This document shows positions 43,716 through 53,339 of a stretch of DNA of 64,000 bases, in pieces. This DNA comes from Falsibacillus pallidus (GTDB taxonomy: Bacteria; Bacillota; Bacilli; Bacillales; DSM-25281): the NCBI RefSeq assembly GCF_003350505.1, contig NZ_QQAY01000003.1, positions 392,967 to 456,966 of the forward strand, read 5' to 3'. The position numbers were made by a program, and so were the translations under genes. The notes beneath the pieces were generated by a model that was not told the origin of the DNA, did not search any database, and saw nothing but the letters and a program-made list of their open reading frames with translations. Positions within the stretch are counted from its first letter, which is position 1. The number at the start of each line of letters is the position of its first letter.

Positions 43716-44817
43716 ACCATTTTATTTCCTCTTTGTGAATGGTCACTTCTTTTAGGCGTTTTTCATTTATTTCAAACCCTATTCCGCTTTTCATCGGGGC
43801 CTGGATCCGGCCATTTTTCACTTCGATTTGCGGATCAATGATATCCTCTTCCCAAAAACGGCTGGATGATGAAAGGTCTCCAGGAATCGTAAAGCCTTCA
43901 AGTGTGGAAAGTGCAATATTATGAGCCCGGGAAATGCCAAATTCAATCATTCCCCCGCACCATACATCAATACCATTTGCAAGACAGAGGTCGTGGATTC
44001 TTTTAGCGGGATGTATGCCCCCCACTCTTCCGATCTTAATATTGATGACTTGACAGCTTCCCAGCTTGATGGCGCTTTCTGCATCATGAAAGGTTGAAAT
44101 GCTCTCATCCAAACAGACCGGAGTTTGAATCTGCTTTTGAAGGATTGAATGATCGACAAGATCATCCACTGCCAGAGGCTGTTCGATCATCATGAGTCCA
44201 AATGGATCCAATGCTTGTATTGCTTCGACTTCTTCCAAGGAATAGGCAGAATTGGCATCGGCCATTAGCGGCAGATCGGGATATCTTTCTTTTATCTGCT
44301 TAATGAAGGCAAAATCTTTTCCGGGAGAAATTTTGATTTTCACCCGTTCATATCCTTCGTTAACATATTCTTCAATTTGCCGTTCTGCCTGCTCCACAGA
44401 ATTGGCAGCAACCACTACCCCTGCTTTTACTTCCCTTCTCACCCCGCCGATCCATTTCCAAAGCGGCTCACCATTCTCTTTTGCTTCAAGGTCCCAAAGA
44501 GCTGTTTCTATCCCGGCTTTGGCCATATGATTCCCTCTTATTTTTTCAAATACAGAGGATAACCTTCCAGGAGTTGAGGCTTTTTCCTTTTTCATCAGAG
44601 GGATTATGACATCTTTCAGCATATGGAGGGATGTTTGGACAGTTTCCTCGGTATACCAAGGGGTAGAGAAAGCCACAGTTTCTCCGTACCCCTTCACTCC
44701 ATCCTCGCTGAGGGCTTCGACAATGATTCCTTTGCGATTATTGACCACTTCAAGATGCGTATAAAATGGATTTTTCAAAGGCATTTCAATTACATAAAGA
44801 TTGATCTGTTTTAACAC
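43714..44817 (-). CDS. menC: o-Succinylbenzoate synthase
   Basis: A 367-residue enolase-superfamily enzyme (NSAR/OSBS subgroup) that dehydrates SHCHC to o-succinylbenzoate in menaquinone synthesis. Catalytic Lys pair is in RVKIKISPG (about 158-166), metal ligands in DANSAYS (Asp about 185), IEQPL (Glu about 210) and CLDESIS (Asp about 235), and KIGRVGG carries the second Lys. The start is GTG 44817, the base after the menE stop, with gaggtg upstream inside the end of menE. It is the last gene of menFDHBEC. Confidence 0.93.
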   Translation of the reverse strand: MLKQINLYVIEMPLKNPFYTHLEVVNNRKGIIVEALSEDGVKGYGETVAFSTPWYTEETVQTSLHMLKDVIIPLMKKEKASTPGRLSSVFEKIRGNHMAKAGIETALWDLEAKENGEPLWKWIGGVRREVKAGVVVAANSVEQAERQIEEYVNEGYERVKIKISPGKDFAFIKQIKERYPDLPLMADANSAYSLEEVEAIQALDPFGLMMIEQPLAVDDLVDHSILQKQIQTPVCLDESISTFHDAESAIKLGSCQVINIKIGRVGGIHPAKRIHDLCLANGIDVWCGGMIEFGISRAHNIALSTLEGFTIPGDLSSSSRFWEEDIIDPQIEVKNGRIQAPMKSGIGFEINEKRLKEVTIHKEEIKW

Positions 44818-46296
44818 TCATTTCACCTCAGATATCAAACCCGGCAATTGGCGGCGCAATAGCTTATTGGAAGCATTTCTCGGGAGTTCATTTACAAAAT
44901 GGATTTTCTTTGGGAGTTTATATTTCGCTAGATTGCGACGGCAATAGTCGAGAAGCTCATGTTCAGTCAAATCTTGATTCGACACAACAAAAGCGTGCGG
45001 AACCTCTCCCCATTGTGGATCGTCCATCCCTTTGACTCCTGCATCCGATACATCAGGATGGGAGAGCAATACATTCTCGATTTCGGCAGGATAAATATTT
45101 TCTCCTCCGGAAATGATCAAATCCGATCTTCTATCCAGTACATAAACAAAGCCATCTTCATCAAGGTAGCCGATATCCCCTGTCTTGAACCACCCATTAT
45201 GGAAGGATTCTTTATTTGCATCATCCCGGTTCAAATATCCGTGTGTTACATTCGGGCCTTTCACCACAATTTCCCCTTCGACGTTTGGAGGGGCATCTTC
45301 CTGATCCTTCATAATCTTTACTTGGCACGGGAATAATGGCTTCCCTGCAGAACCCAGTTTCCGGATGCTGTCTTCCGGTGCAAGCGTGACAATCTGCGAT
45401 GAGGTTTCTGTCATGCCGTATGTTTGGAACACAGGAATCCCCTTATCCCTGCACTGTTCCAATACAGTCAATGGGGCTGGTCCGCCGCCAAGGAGCATGC
45501 ATCTAAACTGCTCATGATATTCTTGATCATTTAAGTCTGCAAGAAGCCTTTGCAGCATGCTGGTCACTACAGAGAGAATTGTGATTTCCCCTTGAATTAA
45601 ACACTGATTGATTGCTTCAACATCAAATTTAGAAAATAATCGTACGGGCATTCCATAGATGACACTGCGCATCAATATGGAAAAGCCGCTTATATGAAAT
45701 AAAGGGACCGTACATCCCCACACATCTTTTTCACTCAATCCTAAATTAAGGGACGATCCGGATGCGCTCCACCAATGGTTGCCATACGTTTGCTTGACTC
45801 CTTTTGGCCTCCCTGTCGTTCCGGAGGTGTACATGAGTGAACAGATGGAATCAAGTGAAAATTCCTCTTCTGGCTCAAATGCACTTTTAGGAGAATCTAT
45901 TAATTCCGATAATGATATGCAAGTCAGTTCTGGGCACTCGTTTTGAATTTCTTTTAATTTCCCAAGGGACTCGGCATCTGCAATCAAAAGCTTTGCATTT
46001 GCGTCTTGAAGCTGCCAAGCCAATTCTGAAGGGGTGAGGCGAAGGTTTAAGAATAAGGTTTTAGCACCCGTTTGCTGCTGGGCATGGATGACGGAGAATG
46101 TATCAATATGATTGGACAACATTATTCCAACAGTATCTCCTTTGCTGATGGAATAACTGGTGATTTTAGCAGCCAAATCTACAGCCTTTTGGAAAAGGTC
46201 ATGAAAGGTGAGCGTTTCATTTTCGAAAATGACCGCTTTTCTTTCAGGTGTAAGATAGGCTCTTTGTTTTAGCCAATTCGGCAAGCGCTGTTCCAT
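44818..46296 (-). CDS. menE: o-Succinylbenzoate-CoA ligase
   Basis: A 492-residue adenylate-forming ligase that activates OSB with CoA. The P-loop is YTSGTTGRPKGV (about residues 148-159), the A5 motif is YGMTETSSQ and the hinge motif is RRSDLIISGGENIYPAEIE (about 388-406). I start at ATG 46296 (MEQRLPNW), seven bases after aggagg; the long upstream frame to 46566 runs back into menB and is not coding. A spacer of about 120 bp with two hairpins separates it from menB, unlike the tight junctions elsewhere in the operon. Confidence 0.95.
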   Translation of the reverse strand: MEQRLPNWLKQRAYLTPERKAVIFENETLTFHDLFQKAVDLAAKITSYSISKGDTVGIMLSNHIDTFSVIHAQQQTGAKTLFLNLRLTPSELAWQLQDANAKLLIADAESLGKLKEIQNECPELTCISLSELIDSPKSAFEPEEEFSLDSICSLMYTSGTTGRPKGVKQTYGNHWWSASGSSLNLGLSEKDVWGCTVPLFHISGFSILMRSVIYGMPVRLFSKFDVEAINQCLIQGEITILSVVTSMLQRLLADLNDQEYHEQFRCMLLGGGPAPLTVLEQCRDKGIPVFQTYGMTETSSQIVTLAPEDSIRKLGSAGKPLFPCQVKIMKDQEDAPPNVEGEIVVKGPNVTHGYLNRDDANKESFHNGWFKTGDIGYLDEDGFVYVLDRRSDLIISGGENIYPAEIENVLLSHPDVSDAGVKGMDDPQWGEVPHAFVVSNQDLTEHELLDYCRRNLAKYKLPKKIHFVNELPRNASNKLLRRQLPGLISEVK

Positions 46297-46319
46297 GATG
46301 TTTCCTCCTGAAAAAGAAA

Positions 46320-46346
46320 GCTTGATGGCAGGACCATCAAGCTTCC
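46320..46346. other. Intercistronic hairpin between menB and menE
   Basis: AAGCTTGATGG and CCATCAAGCTT form a perfect 11-bp stem with a 5-base loop inside the men operon, with no T run after it on the minus strand. It could stabilise or process the transcript or attenuate menEC. Confidence 0.7.
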
Positions 46347-46377
46347 GGATTGATAAGTTTAAGTGGATTCCTTTTCG

Positions 46378-46416
46378 TGATCCAGCTCCAGCGGCTCGAG
46401 GCCGCTTACGCTTTTT
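46378..46416 (-). repeat. Miniature REP-like hairpin related to the 16.6-kb element
   Basis: On the minus strand AAAAGCG, a hairpin AGCGGC-CTCGA-GCCGCT and GGAGCTGGA reproduce the two ends of the 16573-16716 element without its ~90-bp middle. It lies just after the menB stop codon. Confidence 0.6.
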
Positions 46417-46417
46417 A

Positions 46418-47236
46418 TTAAGGGAATCTTGGGAATTGTCCGTAGTCCGGGCTGCGTTTTTCTTTGAATGCGTCGCGTCCTTCTTTTGCTTCATCTGTTG
46501 TGTAGTAAAGAAGAGTTGCATCCCCAGCAAGCTGCTGCAGACCTGCAAGACCGTCAGTATCAGCATTGAATGCTGCTTTTAGGAAGCGAAGTGCTGTAGG
46601 GCTCTTTTGAAGCATTTCTTCTGCCCATTGTACAGTTTCTTCTTCAAGTTTTTCTAATGGTACTACTGTATTGACAAGCCCCATATCCAATGCTTCTTGT
46701 GCATTGTATTGGCGGCATAGGTACCAAATTTCTTTTGCTTTCTTATGTCCGATGATACGAGCCAAATAACCGGCGCCATATCCAGCATCAAAGCTTCCTA
46801 CTCTTGGACCTGTTTGTCCAAAGATCGCATTTTCTGCTGCAATAGTAATGTCACAAACAACATGGAGGACGTGTCCGCCGCCGACTGCATAACCTGCTAC
46901 CATCGCGATTACCGGCTTTGGAATGACACGGATCAAACGCTGCAAGTCAAGAACATTCAAGCGTGGGATTTGATCTTCCCCAACATATCCGCCATGGCCG
47001 CGGACTGTTTGGTCCCCGCCTGAACAGAATGCCAAATCTCCAGCACCTGTAAGAATAATGACACCAATGTTAGAATCATCACGTGCATAAGCGAATGCAT
47101 CAATCAATTCAGCCACCGTTTTCGGCGTGAATGCATTTCGCTTTTCAGGACGGTTAATCGTTATTTTTGCAATGTGGTTATACGTTTCATAAATAATCTC
47201 ATCGTACTTTCTACCAGCTACCCATTCATAGGTCAT
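46418..47236 (-). CDS. menB: 1,4-Dihydroxy-2-naphthoyl-CoA synthase
   Basis: A 272-residue crotonase-fold enzyme cyclising OSB-CoA to DHNA-CoA. Characteristic parts are the oxyanion segments [11 protein letters not shown] (about 71-81) and GYAVGGGH (about 115-122), and [14 protein letters not shown] (about 140-153), specific for MenB. It ends with the typical C-terminal [13 protein letters not shown] 47236 with aaggaggaag upstream. Gap of 13 bases after menH. Confidence 0.96.
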   Translation of the reverse strand: MTYEWVAGRKYDEIIYETYNHIAKITINRPEKRNAFTPKTVAELIDAFAYARDDSNIGVIILTGAGDLAFCSGGDQTVRGHGGYVGEDQIPRLNVLDLQRLIRVIPKPVIAMVAGYAVGGGHVLHVVCDITIAAENAIFGQTGPRVGSFDAGYGAGYLARIIGHKKAKEIWYLCRQYNAQEALDMGLVNTVVPLEKLEEETVQWAEEMLQKSPTALRFLKAAFNADTDGLAGLQQLAGDATLLYYTTDEAKEGRDAFKEKRSPDYGQFPRFP

Positions 47237-47249
47237 TTTTTCTTCCTCC

Positions 47250-48059
47250 TTATGTAGTTAATAAAAACTCCTCTATCATTTTACCAAACTTTGTCGAATG
47301 TTCCACATGTAAAGCATGTCCGCATTCAGAAATTTTATGAAAAACAGCATTTGGGAGCCTTTTTTTCATTTCTTCGTTCAATAAACAGAACTTTTCATCG
47401 AGTTCTCCTGCCAATAATAGAACCGGCATCTGGAGATTCTCAAGGCTGTCCCACCAGCTTGGCTGTGCCCCTGTTCCCATCCCCCTCAAACTGTTCGCCA
47501 AACCAAGAGGGTTACAGTTTAAACGCTGATCCCTTATTTTCTGCTGCTTTTCGGCAGGAAGCTTTTTCTGCGATGAAAATAAAGCGATATCTTCCCAATA
47601 ATCTACAAAGGCCTCTATGCCATCATTCAGCAGGATTTGACTAAGCTTCTCGTCAGCTATTTGCCTTGAGCTTCGTTCATCCTCTGACTTCAACCCGGGC
47701 GAAGAACTCTCGAGGATCAGTCTTTTTACCTTTTCAGGAAATAAGACCGCAAATGTAAGTGCGAGTCTCCCACCCATTGAATAACCCAGGATATTGACTG
47801 AAGCCAAATGCAGCTCCTCGACAATCCGATTCAGATCATGAGCACATTTTTCAATACTGTATCGATGATAATCACTTGGTATATCGGACTCTCCGTGGCC
47901 AAGACAATCAATGGTGATCACACGCAACTTCCCGGACAGCTGATCCTTTAAGTCGTCCCATGTACTTCCATCCCCTGTAAACCCATGCAGGCAGATGAGG
48001 GGCTCCCCCTCCCCCACGGATTCGACAGCATAATAGACCTCATCGATGAAGATTTTCAT
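47250..48059 (-). CDS. menH: SHCHC synthase MenH (alpha/beta hydrolase fold)
   Basis: A 269-residue hydrolase-fold lyase that eliminates pyruvate from SEPHCHC to give SHCHC. Oxyanion [12 protein letters not shown] (25-36), nucleophile GYSMGGR (Ser about 94), Asp in AGELDEKF (about 220) and His in ECGHALHVE (about 248). The ATG overlaps the menD stop by one base (TAATG). Position between menD and menB supports MenH over other hydrolases. Confidence 0.93.
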   Translation of the reverse strand: MKIFIDEVYYAVESVGEGEPLICLHGFTGDGSTWDDLKDQLSGKLRVITIDCLGHGESDIPSDYHRYSIEKCAHDLNRIVEELHLASVNILGYSMGGRLALTFAVLFPEKVKRLILESSSPGLKSEDERSSRQIADEKLSQILLNDGIEAFVDYWEDIALFSSQKKLPAEKQQKIRDQRLNCNPLGLANSLRGMGTGAQPSWWDSLENLQMPVLLLAGELDEKFCLLNEEMKKRLPNAVFHKISECGHALHVEHSTKFGKMIEEFLLTT

Positions 48060-49819
48060 TATTTGTCACCTTTTAGATAGTCTTCAATTTCCCGGGAAAC
48101 AGTATTCCACAATTCTCGATGAACTTGTACATTTTTTTCTCTGTTTGTCTGTACTTCAATGATCTTCAATCCGTCATTTTCTGCATGATTTATCAAAGCT
48201 GAATTAAAATCATCCCAGTTTTCTGCCAATATATAATCTGCTCCGTATAAAGCCGCAGTATGCTTGAAATCGAGATTCGTCGGCGTTCCGAATAGCAGCT
48301 CAAAATGAGGGGCTTTTTCTGCCTGAGGCAGGTAGGAAAAAATTCCGCCCCCATTATTATTCAAGATGATAATAGTTAAATTCAGTTTGTTCATATTCGC
48401 TGCCAAGAGACCATTCATATCATGGAAGAAGGACAGGTCGCCAATCACCAAATGCATCGGATGTATATGGGCGCTTGCTCCCAGGGCACTCGAAACCACT
48501 CCGTCAATGCCGTTTGCACCGCGGTTGGCCATGACGTGGATGTTCTTCTTGTTATTGAAAAAGAACGAATCGATATCACGGATGGGCATACTATTTCCAA
48601 CAAATATCCCGCTGTTTTCCGGAAGATTATTGGCCATTTCAAAAAATACTTTACCTTCATCCATATCTTCTGCCAATTCAATTTGAGACATATTTTTTAT
48701 TGTTATGGAATTGATCTCTTTCCACATCTTTAGCCAGCCGGTGTTTCTTTTTTCATCTCCGGCCCGCTTGATCAAACTTTGACAGAAGGAGTTCTCATCG
48801 CTATAGACCATTGTGGTGGATATATGGGATGGGTCTCTCCAGCCGCTTCCGGAATCAACGACCACGTGCTGGGCAGATTTAAGATTTTTCATGAACAGCA
48901 TGGCTGATTTTGAAACAGGCATTGCCCCCAGCCGTAAGACTACATCTGGTTTTAGTTCCTGTTTCACAGCTTCTGTTCTGAGAAATGCATCGTATCCTTC
49001 CAGCAGAATTTCCTGGTTTACATCTTCCGAACAGCTTCTCAACTGTGAAAGTGGGTCTGGAAGGACCGGATAGCCAAGCCTTTCAGCAAGTTCGATAATC
49101 GGACCTGCTGCTGCATCCATAGGACCACATACAATGATCCCTTTTTCATGTTCAGAGAAAATAGAGAACAATTCATCCAATTGAGTATCATCTAAATGCA
49201 ATGAACCATTCATTACTTTAGGGGGCATGCTTTTCTTATCCGTTCCATTGACAGATTCAAAAACTTCCCCGCTTAAGTCGGGGATGAGCGGTTCACGGAA
49301 TGGGAAATTAAGATGAACCGGTCCGGAAGGGTTGGATTTTGCAGCACCCACTGCCCTGTTTGCAGCGGCTTTCACATAGCTGATCATGGATTCATCATTT
49401 TCAGGGAGCGCCATTTCATTGAACCATTTCACATGGGAGCCGAAAAGATGAATTTGATCGATAGCCTGCGGAGCCCCTACATTCCTTAGCTCATGGGGAC
49501 GGTCAGCTGTCAGTACAATCAACGGCACCCTTGAAAGATTCGCCTCCACAATGGCAGGAAAATAGTTTGCTGCGGCTGTCCCGGATGTACATAAAAGCAC
49601 GACAGGATTTTTCGATGCCTTGGCAAGCCCAAGAGCAAAGAATCCTGCAGATCTTTCATCCACATTCATATATAAATTGATGGACGGATGTTCTGCCATC
49701 AGAATGGCCATAGGGGTCGACCTGGATCCAGGGCTTACGACCATATCTGTGATGCCCGCTTGTACAAGTTCATCTATGAATGAAGCTGTATATCGAGTTA
49801 ATGATTGTGTATGGCTCAT
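48059..49819 (-). CDS. menD: SEPHCHC synthase MenD (thiamine-diphosphate enzyme)
   Basis: A 586-residue ThDP-dependent enzyme that joins isochorismate and 2-oxoglutarate. The N-terminal PYR domain shows VVSPGSRSTPMAI (about 27-39) and the ThDP motif lies in GDLSFFHDMNGLL through NNNGGG (about 445-476). Translationally coupled to menF: ATGA overlap at 49816-49819. Confidence 0.95.
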   Translation of the reverse strand: MSHTQSLTRYTASFIDELVQAGITDMVVSPGSRSTPMAILMAEHPSINLYMNVDERSAGFFALGLAKASKNPVVLLCTSGTAAANYFPAIVEANLSRVPLIVLTADRPHELRNVGAPQAIDQIHLFGSHVKWFNEMALPENDESMISYVKAAANRAVGAAKSNPSGPVHLNFPFREPLIPDLSGEVFESVNGTDKKSMPPKVMNGSLHLDDTQLDELFSIFSEHEKGIIVCGPMDAAAGPIIELAERLGYPVLPDPLSQLRSCSEDVNQEILLEGYDAFLRTEAVKQELKPDVVLRLGAMPVSKSAMLFMKNLKSAQHVVVDSGSGWRDPSHISTTMVYSDENSFCQSLIKRAGDEKRNTGWLKMWKEINSITIKNMSQIELAEDMDEGKVFFEMANNLPENSGIFVGNSMPIRDIDSFFFNNKKNIHVMANRGANGIDGVVSSALGASAHIHPMHLVIGDLSFFHDMNGLLAANMNKLNLTIIILNNNGGGIFSYLPQAEKAPHFELLFGTPTNLDFKHTAALYGADYILAENWDDFNSALINHAENDGLKIIEVQTNREKNVQVHRELWNTVSREIEDYLKGDK

Positions 49820-51207
49820 GATTCTATTCCTCCAACAGCTCTCAACATCGGTTTAAGCTTTATCCTTGTTTCAGTGTATTCACTTAATGGATCGGAATCA
49901 GCTACAACCCCGCATCCAGCATATAGAAAAGCTTCATTGTTCTTTAAAAGACCCGAGCGTATTGCCACTGCAAATTCTCCATTGCCCCGGTAATCGAACC
50001 AACCGATGGGAGCAGCATATAATCCTCTATCCATCTTTTCCTTCTGTCGTATCACTTCCATTGCCTTTTCCCTTGGTTCTCCCCCAAGTGCAGGGGTAGG
50101 ATGCAAAGATTGAATGAGGGCAGACAACGGAGTCTCTTCATCAATGGTACCAACGACAGGGGTGTATAAATGCTGGATATCCCTCAATTTCAATAACGTC
50201 GGGCCTTCTGGAATTTCCACATCCTTGCAGTATTTTGCAAAGACAGATTCAATCATGCGAACGACAAACGCATGTTCTTGAAGATTCTTTTGATCGTTCA
50301 GCAATTCCAATCCAAGGCGATTATCCTCTTCATCTGCCGTGCCCCTGCGGATGGAGCCTGCGAGGCATGTAGACAGAACCTTGCTTCCGTTCTTTCGAAT
50401 CAATCTCTCTGGAGAAGCCCCGATAAAGCAGCTTTCACCTGATTCAAATGCAAATGTGAAGCTGTCAGGCTGTTCATTCAATAAAGCCTCTAACACATTC
50501 GGAGGTTTAATGGTCTCTTTGAAAACTGCCTTGATTTTTCTGGCCAGGACCACTTTTTGCAGTTCTCCAGCCCTCAATTTCTCGATGACATCCTCCACTG
50601 CCTGAATCCATGCTTCCTTATTGATTTCTTCAATGGAAGCTTCTTCTCCGGACTTCATCCCCTGCACTTTCTCACCCATGGACAAAAGATCATTTATGTC
50701 AGTCTGGATTGCAGATTCTTCTTCATTATTCGGCATGCATAAAATATTCACTGTCAGATATTTTTTACCTTGAGAAATAGTGAGCATATGTCTTGGCAAA
50801 TAAAATTGGCTTGCAGCATAATCTGCCCATTCTTCCTCTTTTTCGCTTAGAGGATCAAATGAATATCCTCCAAACAACAATGGGCCCGTACCAGGAATAT
50901 CCGACGGGTTATCGATGACCGCATCGTCGATTAAGCGCTTCCACTCCGATTCAGCCTCAAAAAAGCGATGGTCCACTTCGTTATATTGAAATGATTTTTC
51001 CACACCTATTCCTGCCAAGATGAGTTCATTGGAGGAATCTTTCCAGAAAAAACGTTCTCCTCGATACTTTTCTTTTCCATTTTTAAAGAAAGTAAGGGGG
51101 TCGACAGCATTCTGGACCTCTATCGTTGAACTAAATAAAACCTGTCTATTCTCTTGTTTGGCTTTCATAAAAGCATTGTTGATTTTAGATTGCTGAATAA
51201 TGGCCAA
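49816..51207 (-). CDS. menF: Isochorismate synthase
   Basis: A 463-residue chorismate-using (MST) enzyme converting chorismate to isochorismate, first step of menaquinone synthesis. The C-terminal domain has KVVLARK (about 218-224), FLGASPE-like FIGASPERL (about 262-270), GSIRRG (about 285-290) and HPTPALGGEPRE (about 370-381). It could also be a DhbC-type enzyme, but its place at the head of menFDHBEC is decisive. The start is TTG 51207 after ggggggaag. Confidence 0.92.
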   Translation of the reverse strand: MAIIQQSKINNAFMKAKQENRQVLFSSTIEVQNAVDPLTFFKNGKEKYRGERFFWKDSSNELILAGIGVEKSFQYNEVDHRFFEAESEWKRLIDDAVIDNPSDIPGTGPLLFGGYSFDPLSEKEEEWADYAASQFYLPRHMLTISQGKKYLTVNILCMPNNEEESAIQTDINDLLSMGEKVQGMKSGEEASIEEINKEAWIQAVEDVIEKLRAGELQKVVLARKIKAVFKETIKPPNVLEALLNEQPDSFTFAFESGESCFIGASPERLIRKNGSKVLSTCLAGSIRRGTADEEDNRLGLELLNDQKNLQEHAFVVRMIESVFAKYCKDVEIPEGPTLLKLRDIQHLYTPVVGTIDEETPLSALIQSLHPTPALGGEPREKAMEVIRQKEKMDRGLYAAPIGWFDYRGNGEFAVAIRSGLLKNNEAFLYAGCGVVADSDPLSEYTETRIKLKPMLRAVGGIES

Positions 51208-51257
51208 TTTCTTCCCCCCACTTATGCCTTTACTTCGCTAATATGCAAATACAACTA

Positions 51258-51287
51258 AAGATACACCCTAAATAAAATGCATGTCAA
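51258..51287 (-). promoter_or_regulatory. Possible sigma-A promoter of menFDHBEC
   Basis: On the minus strand TTGACA (51287-51282) and TATCTT (51263-51258) are 18 bases apart, about 50 bp before menF. The -35 is perfect and the -10 moderate. Confidence 0.5.
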
Positions 51288-51388
51288 TCATATGACAATT
51301 ATCCTTATTATAATATATACCCCGTTTTTTTTCAGGTAAAGCCGCTCGTCGTAAGGAAAACACTCCCTCCATATGGACAAAAAAGTCA

Positions 51389-51417
51389 TTGACACCCACT
51401 GTCCCATTACCTACACT
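51389..51417 (+). promoter_or_regulatory. Sigma-A promoter of menA
   Basis: TTGACA (51389-51394) and TACACT (51412-51417) with a 17-base spacer, 47 bp upstream of the menA start. The menF promoter faces the other way in the same spacer. Confidence 0.65.
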
Positions 51418-51463
51418 TTAGTTTGTAAAGAAATTGCAACATATATAAAGGGAGAGACATATT

Positions 51464-52387
51464 ATGGGTGTTCATTCTACTCCGGCTATTGAAAGAGATC
51501 ATGGGTTTAAAATTTGGTGGCAGCTTATGCGGCCTCATACGCTTACGGCTGCATTTGTACCGGTGCTCCTTGGATCCGTTCTAGCCTTGAAATACACAGA
51601 TATCCACTATGGATTGTTTGCTGCGATGCTGATTGCAAGCCTTCTGATACAGGCAGCTACCAATATGTTTAATGAGTATTATGATTATGTAAGGGGCCTT
51701 GACAATGAATCGTCTGTTGGAATCGGGGGAGCAATTGTCAGGAATGGCGTCAAAGCGAAAACGGTCTTGAACCTGGCTTTGAGCTTTTACGGTATTTCAA
51801 TGCTTCTTGGCGTCTATATTTGTATGAAGAGTTCCTGGTGGATTGCTTTGATCGGCCTTATCTGCATGGTGGTTGGCTATTTTTATACTGGAGGCCCTAT
51901 TCCGATTGCCTATACTCCTTTTGGGGAGTTGACCGCGGGGCTATTCATGGGTGTTGCTATCATTTTGATTTCATTCTACATTCAAACCGGCAGCGTAACC
52001 ATTTCAAGCATTTTATTCTCGTTTCCGATCTTCCTTCTGGTCGGTGCCATCCTTTTGGCTAATAACATCAGGGATCTTGATGGTGACAAGCTTAATGGCC
52101 GAAAAACCCTTGCAATCCTGCTAGGTCGAAAAGGTGCGATCTATCTTCTTGGGGCCATGTTCCTCATATCTTACTTATGGATCGCGGCGTTGATTGTTTT
52201 CATGCATGTTTCGTTCTGGATGCTATTGACTTGCCTCAGCATCCCTAAGGCTGTACAGGCAATCAAAGGGTTTATCGGAAAATCGGCTCCGATCCAAATG
52301 ATGCCTGCCATGAAAGCCACCGCACAGACCAATACAATCTTCGGCTTTTTGCTGACCGTCGGATTATTCATTGCTTATATTATTTAA
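51464..52387 (+). CDS. menA: 1,4-Dihydroxy-2-naphthoate polyprenyltransferase
   Basis: A 307-residue UbiA-family membrane prenyltransferase that attaches heptaprenyl to DHNA. The two Asp-rich motifs are NMFNEYYDYVRGLDNE (about 68-83) and NNIRDLDGDKLNGRKT (about 201-216). About eight or nine helices. It starts ATG 51464 after gggagag and is divergent from menF, so the pathway is split over two transcription units that share one spacer. Confidence 0.94.
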   Translation: MGVHSTPAIERDHGFKIWWQLMRPHTLTAAFVPVLLGSVLALKYTDIHYGLFAAMLIASLLIQAATNMFNEYYDYVRGLDNESSVGIGGAIVRNGVKAKTVLNLALSFYGISMLLGVYICMKSSWWIALIGLICMVVGYFYTGGPIPIAYTPFGELTAGLFMGVAIILISFYIQTGSVTISSILFSFPIFLLVGAILLANNIRDLDGDKLNGRKTLAILLGRKGAIYLLGAMFLISYLWIAALIVFMHVSFWMLLTCLSIPKAVQAIKGFIGKSAPIQMMPAMKATAQTNTIFGFLLTVGLFIAYII

Positions 52388-52397
52388 TATCGATCTT

Positions 52398-52431
52398 CAA
52401 AAAGGATTGCCAATAGTCGGCAATCCTTTTT
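52398..52431 (+). terminator. Terminator downstream of menA
   Basis: AAAAAGGATTGCC and GGCAATCCTTTTT with 7 loop bases, then T's. Confidence 0.92.
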
Positions 52432-52544
52432 TATGTTTGAGAAAAGTATTTGGGGATAAATATTAAAATAAAACTTCTTCATGATTTAGGTTTTAGAAGA
52501 CAATACTAAACAAAGACGAAGTTACTCGAGAAGGAAGTGTAGAT

Positions 52545-53306
52545 ATGCTCACAACAGAACAGCTTTCCACATTGAAAAAGGAACTTACTGAACAGAGACA
52601 GCAGTTTACAGGACACTTAAAAAGAGAGACTGAAAATATGGAAAACCGCAGCCAAAGCGAAAATTCCGGAGAACTTTCCATGTACGACAATCATCCCGCG
52701 GATATGGGAACAGAATTGTACGAAAGAGAGAAGGATTTTGCATTGGATGAACATGAAAAATCCGAATTGGAAAAAGTGAACCAGGCACTGGAGGCAATGG
52801 AAGAAGGCACCTACGGAAATTGTAAAACATGCGGGCAGGAAATCCCATTTGAGCGTCTGGAGGCCATTCCTACAACTCTCTACTGCAAGGAACACTCCGA
52901 TGCACAACATATTGCCAGTGATCGTCCTGTTGAAGAAGATCTGCTGGAGCCTGCCCACGGAGATACATTCCGCCACCAAAACCAGGATGGCATAAGGGAT
53001 TATGAAGACAGCTTTCAAGAAGTTGCGAGGTACGGGACTTCCGAGACTCCTTCTGATTTCAAGGAAAGCGTTGAAGACTTTGAAAGTCTTTATAATGAAG
53101 ACGATTATGATACAGAAGGATTTACGGAAGACTATGAATCCTTTGTTGCCACTGATATCGACGGAAAGAATCGAAAAGTATATCCTTCAAAAAAACATGA
53201 GGAGTACGAAGAAAGACTGGAGTCCGAGGATCTTGAATCCCCGATTGGAAACATCCCATATAAAAAGCGGGACAGCTATTTGGATGATGATAAAAAGAAT
53301 GATTAG
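52545..53306 (+). CDS. yteA: YteA, TraR/DksA-type zinc-finger protein
   Basis: A 253-residue acidic protein. The N-terminal coiled coil (about 1-80, KKELTEQRQQFTGHLKR...) is followed by GTYGNCKTCGQEIPFERLEAIP (about 88-109), the DksA/TraR finger with Cys at the CKTC pair and only one further Cys nearby (YCKEH), so the zinc site is CxxC...C/H as in YteA. In Bacillus subtilis yteA is sporulation-associated. The long acidic C-terminal tail from about 150 is unlike DksA. ATG 52545; terminator shared with glgP. Confidence 0.86.
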   Translation: MLTTEQLSTLKKELTEQRQQFTGHLKRETENMENRSQSENSGELSMYDNHPADMGTELYEREKDFALDEHEKSELEKVNQALEAMEEGTYGNCKTCGQEIPFERLEAIPTTLYCKEHSDAQHIASDRPVEEDLLEPAHGDTFRHQNQDGIRDYEDSFQEVARYGTSETPSDFKESVEDFESLYNEDDYDTEGFTEDYESFVATDIDGKNRKVYPSKKHEEYEERLESEDLESPIGNIPYKKRDSYLDDDKKND

Positions 53307-53315
53307 TCAAAACAA

Positions 53316-53339
53316 AAACGGCGGAAATCCGCCGTTTTT
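53316..53339. terminator. Bidirectional terminator between yteA and glgP
   Basis: AAAACGGCGGA and TCCGCCGTTTT with a two-base loop, ending inside the glgP stop codon. Confidence 0.9.
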
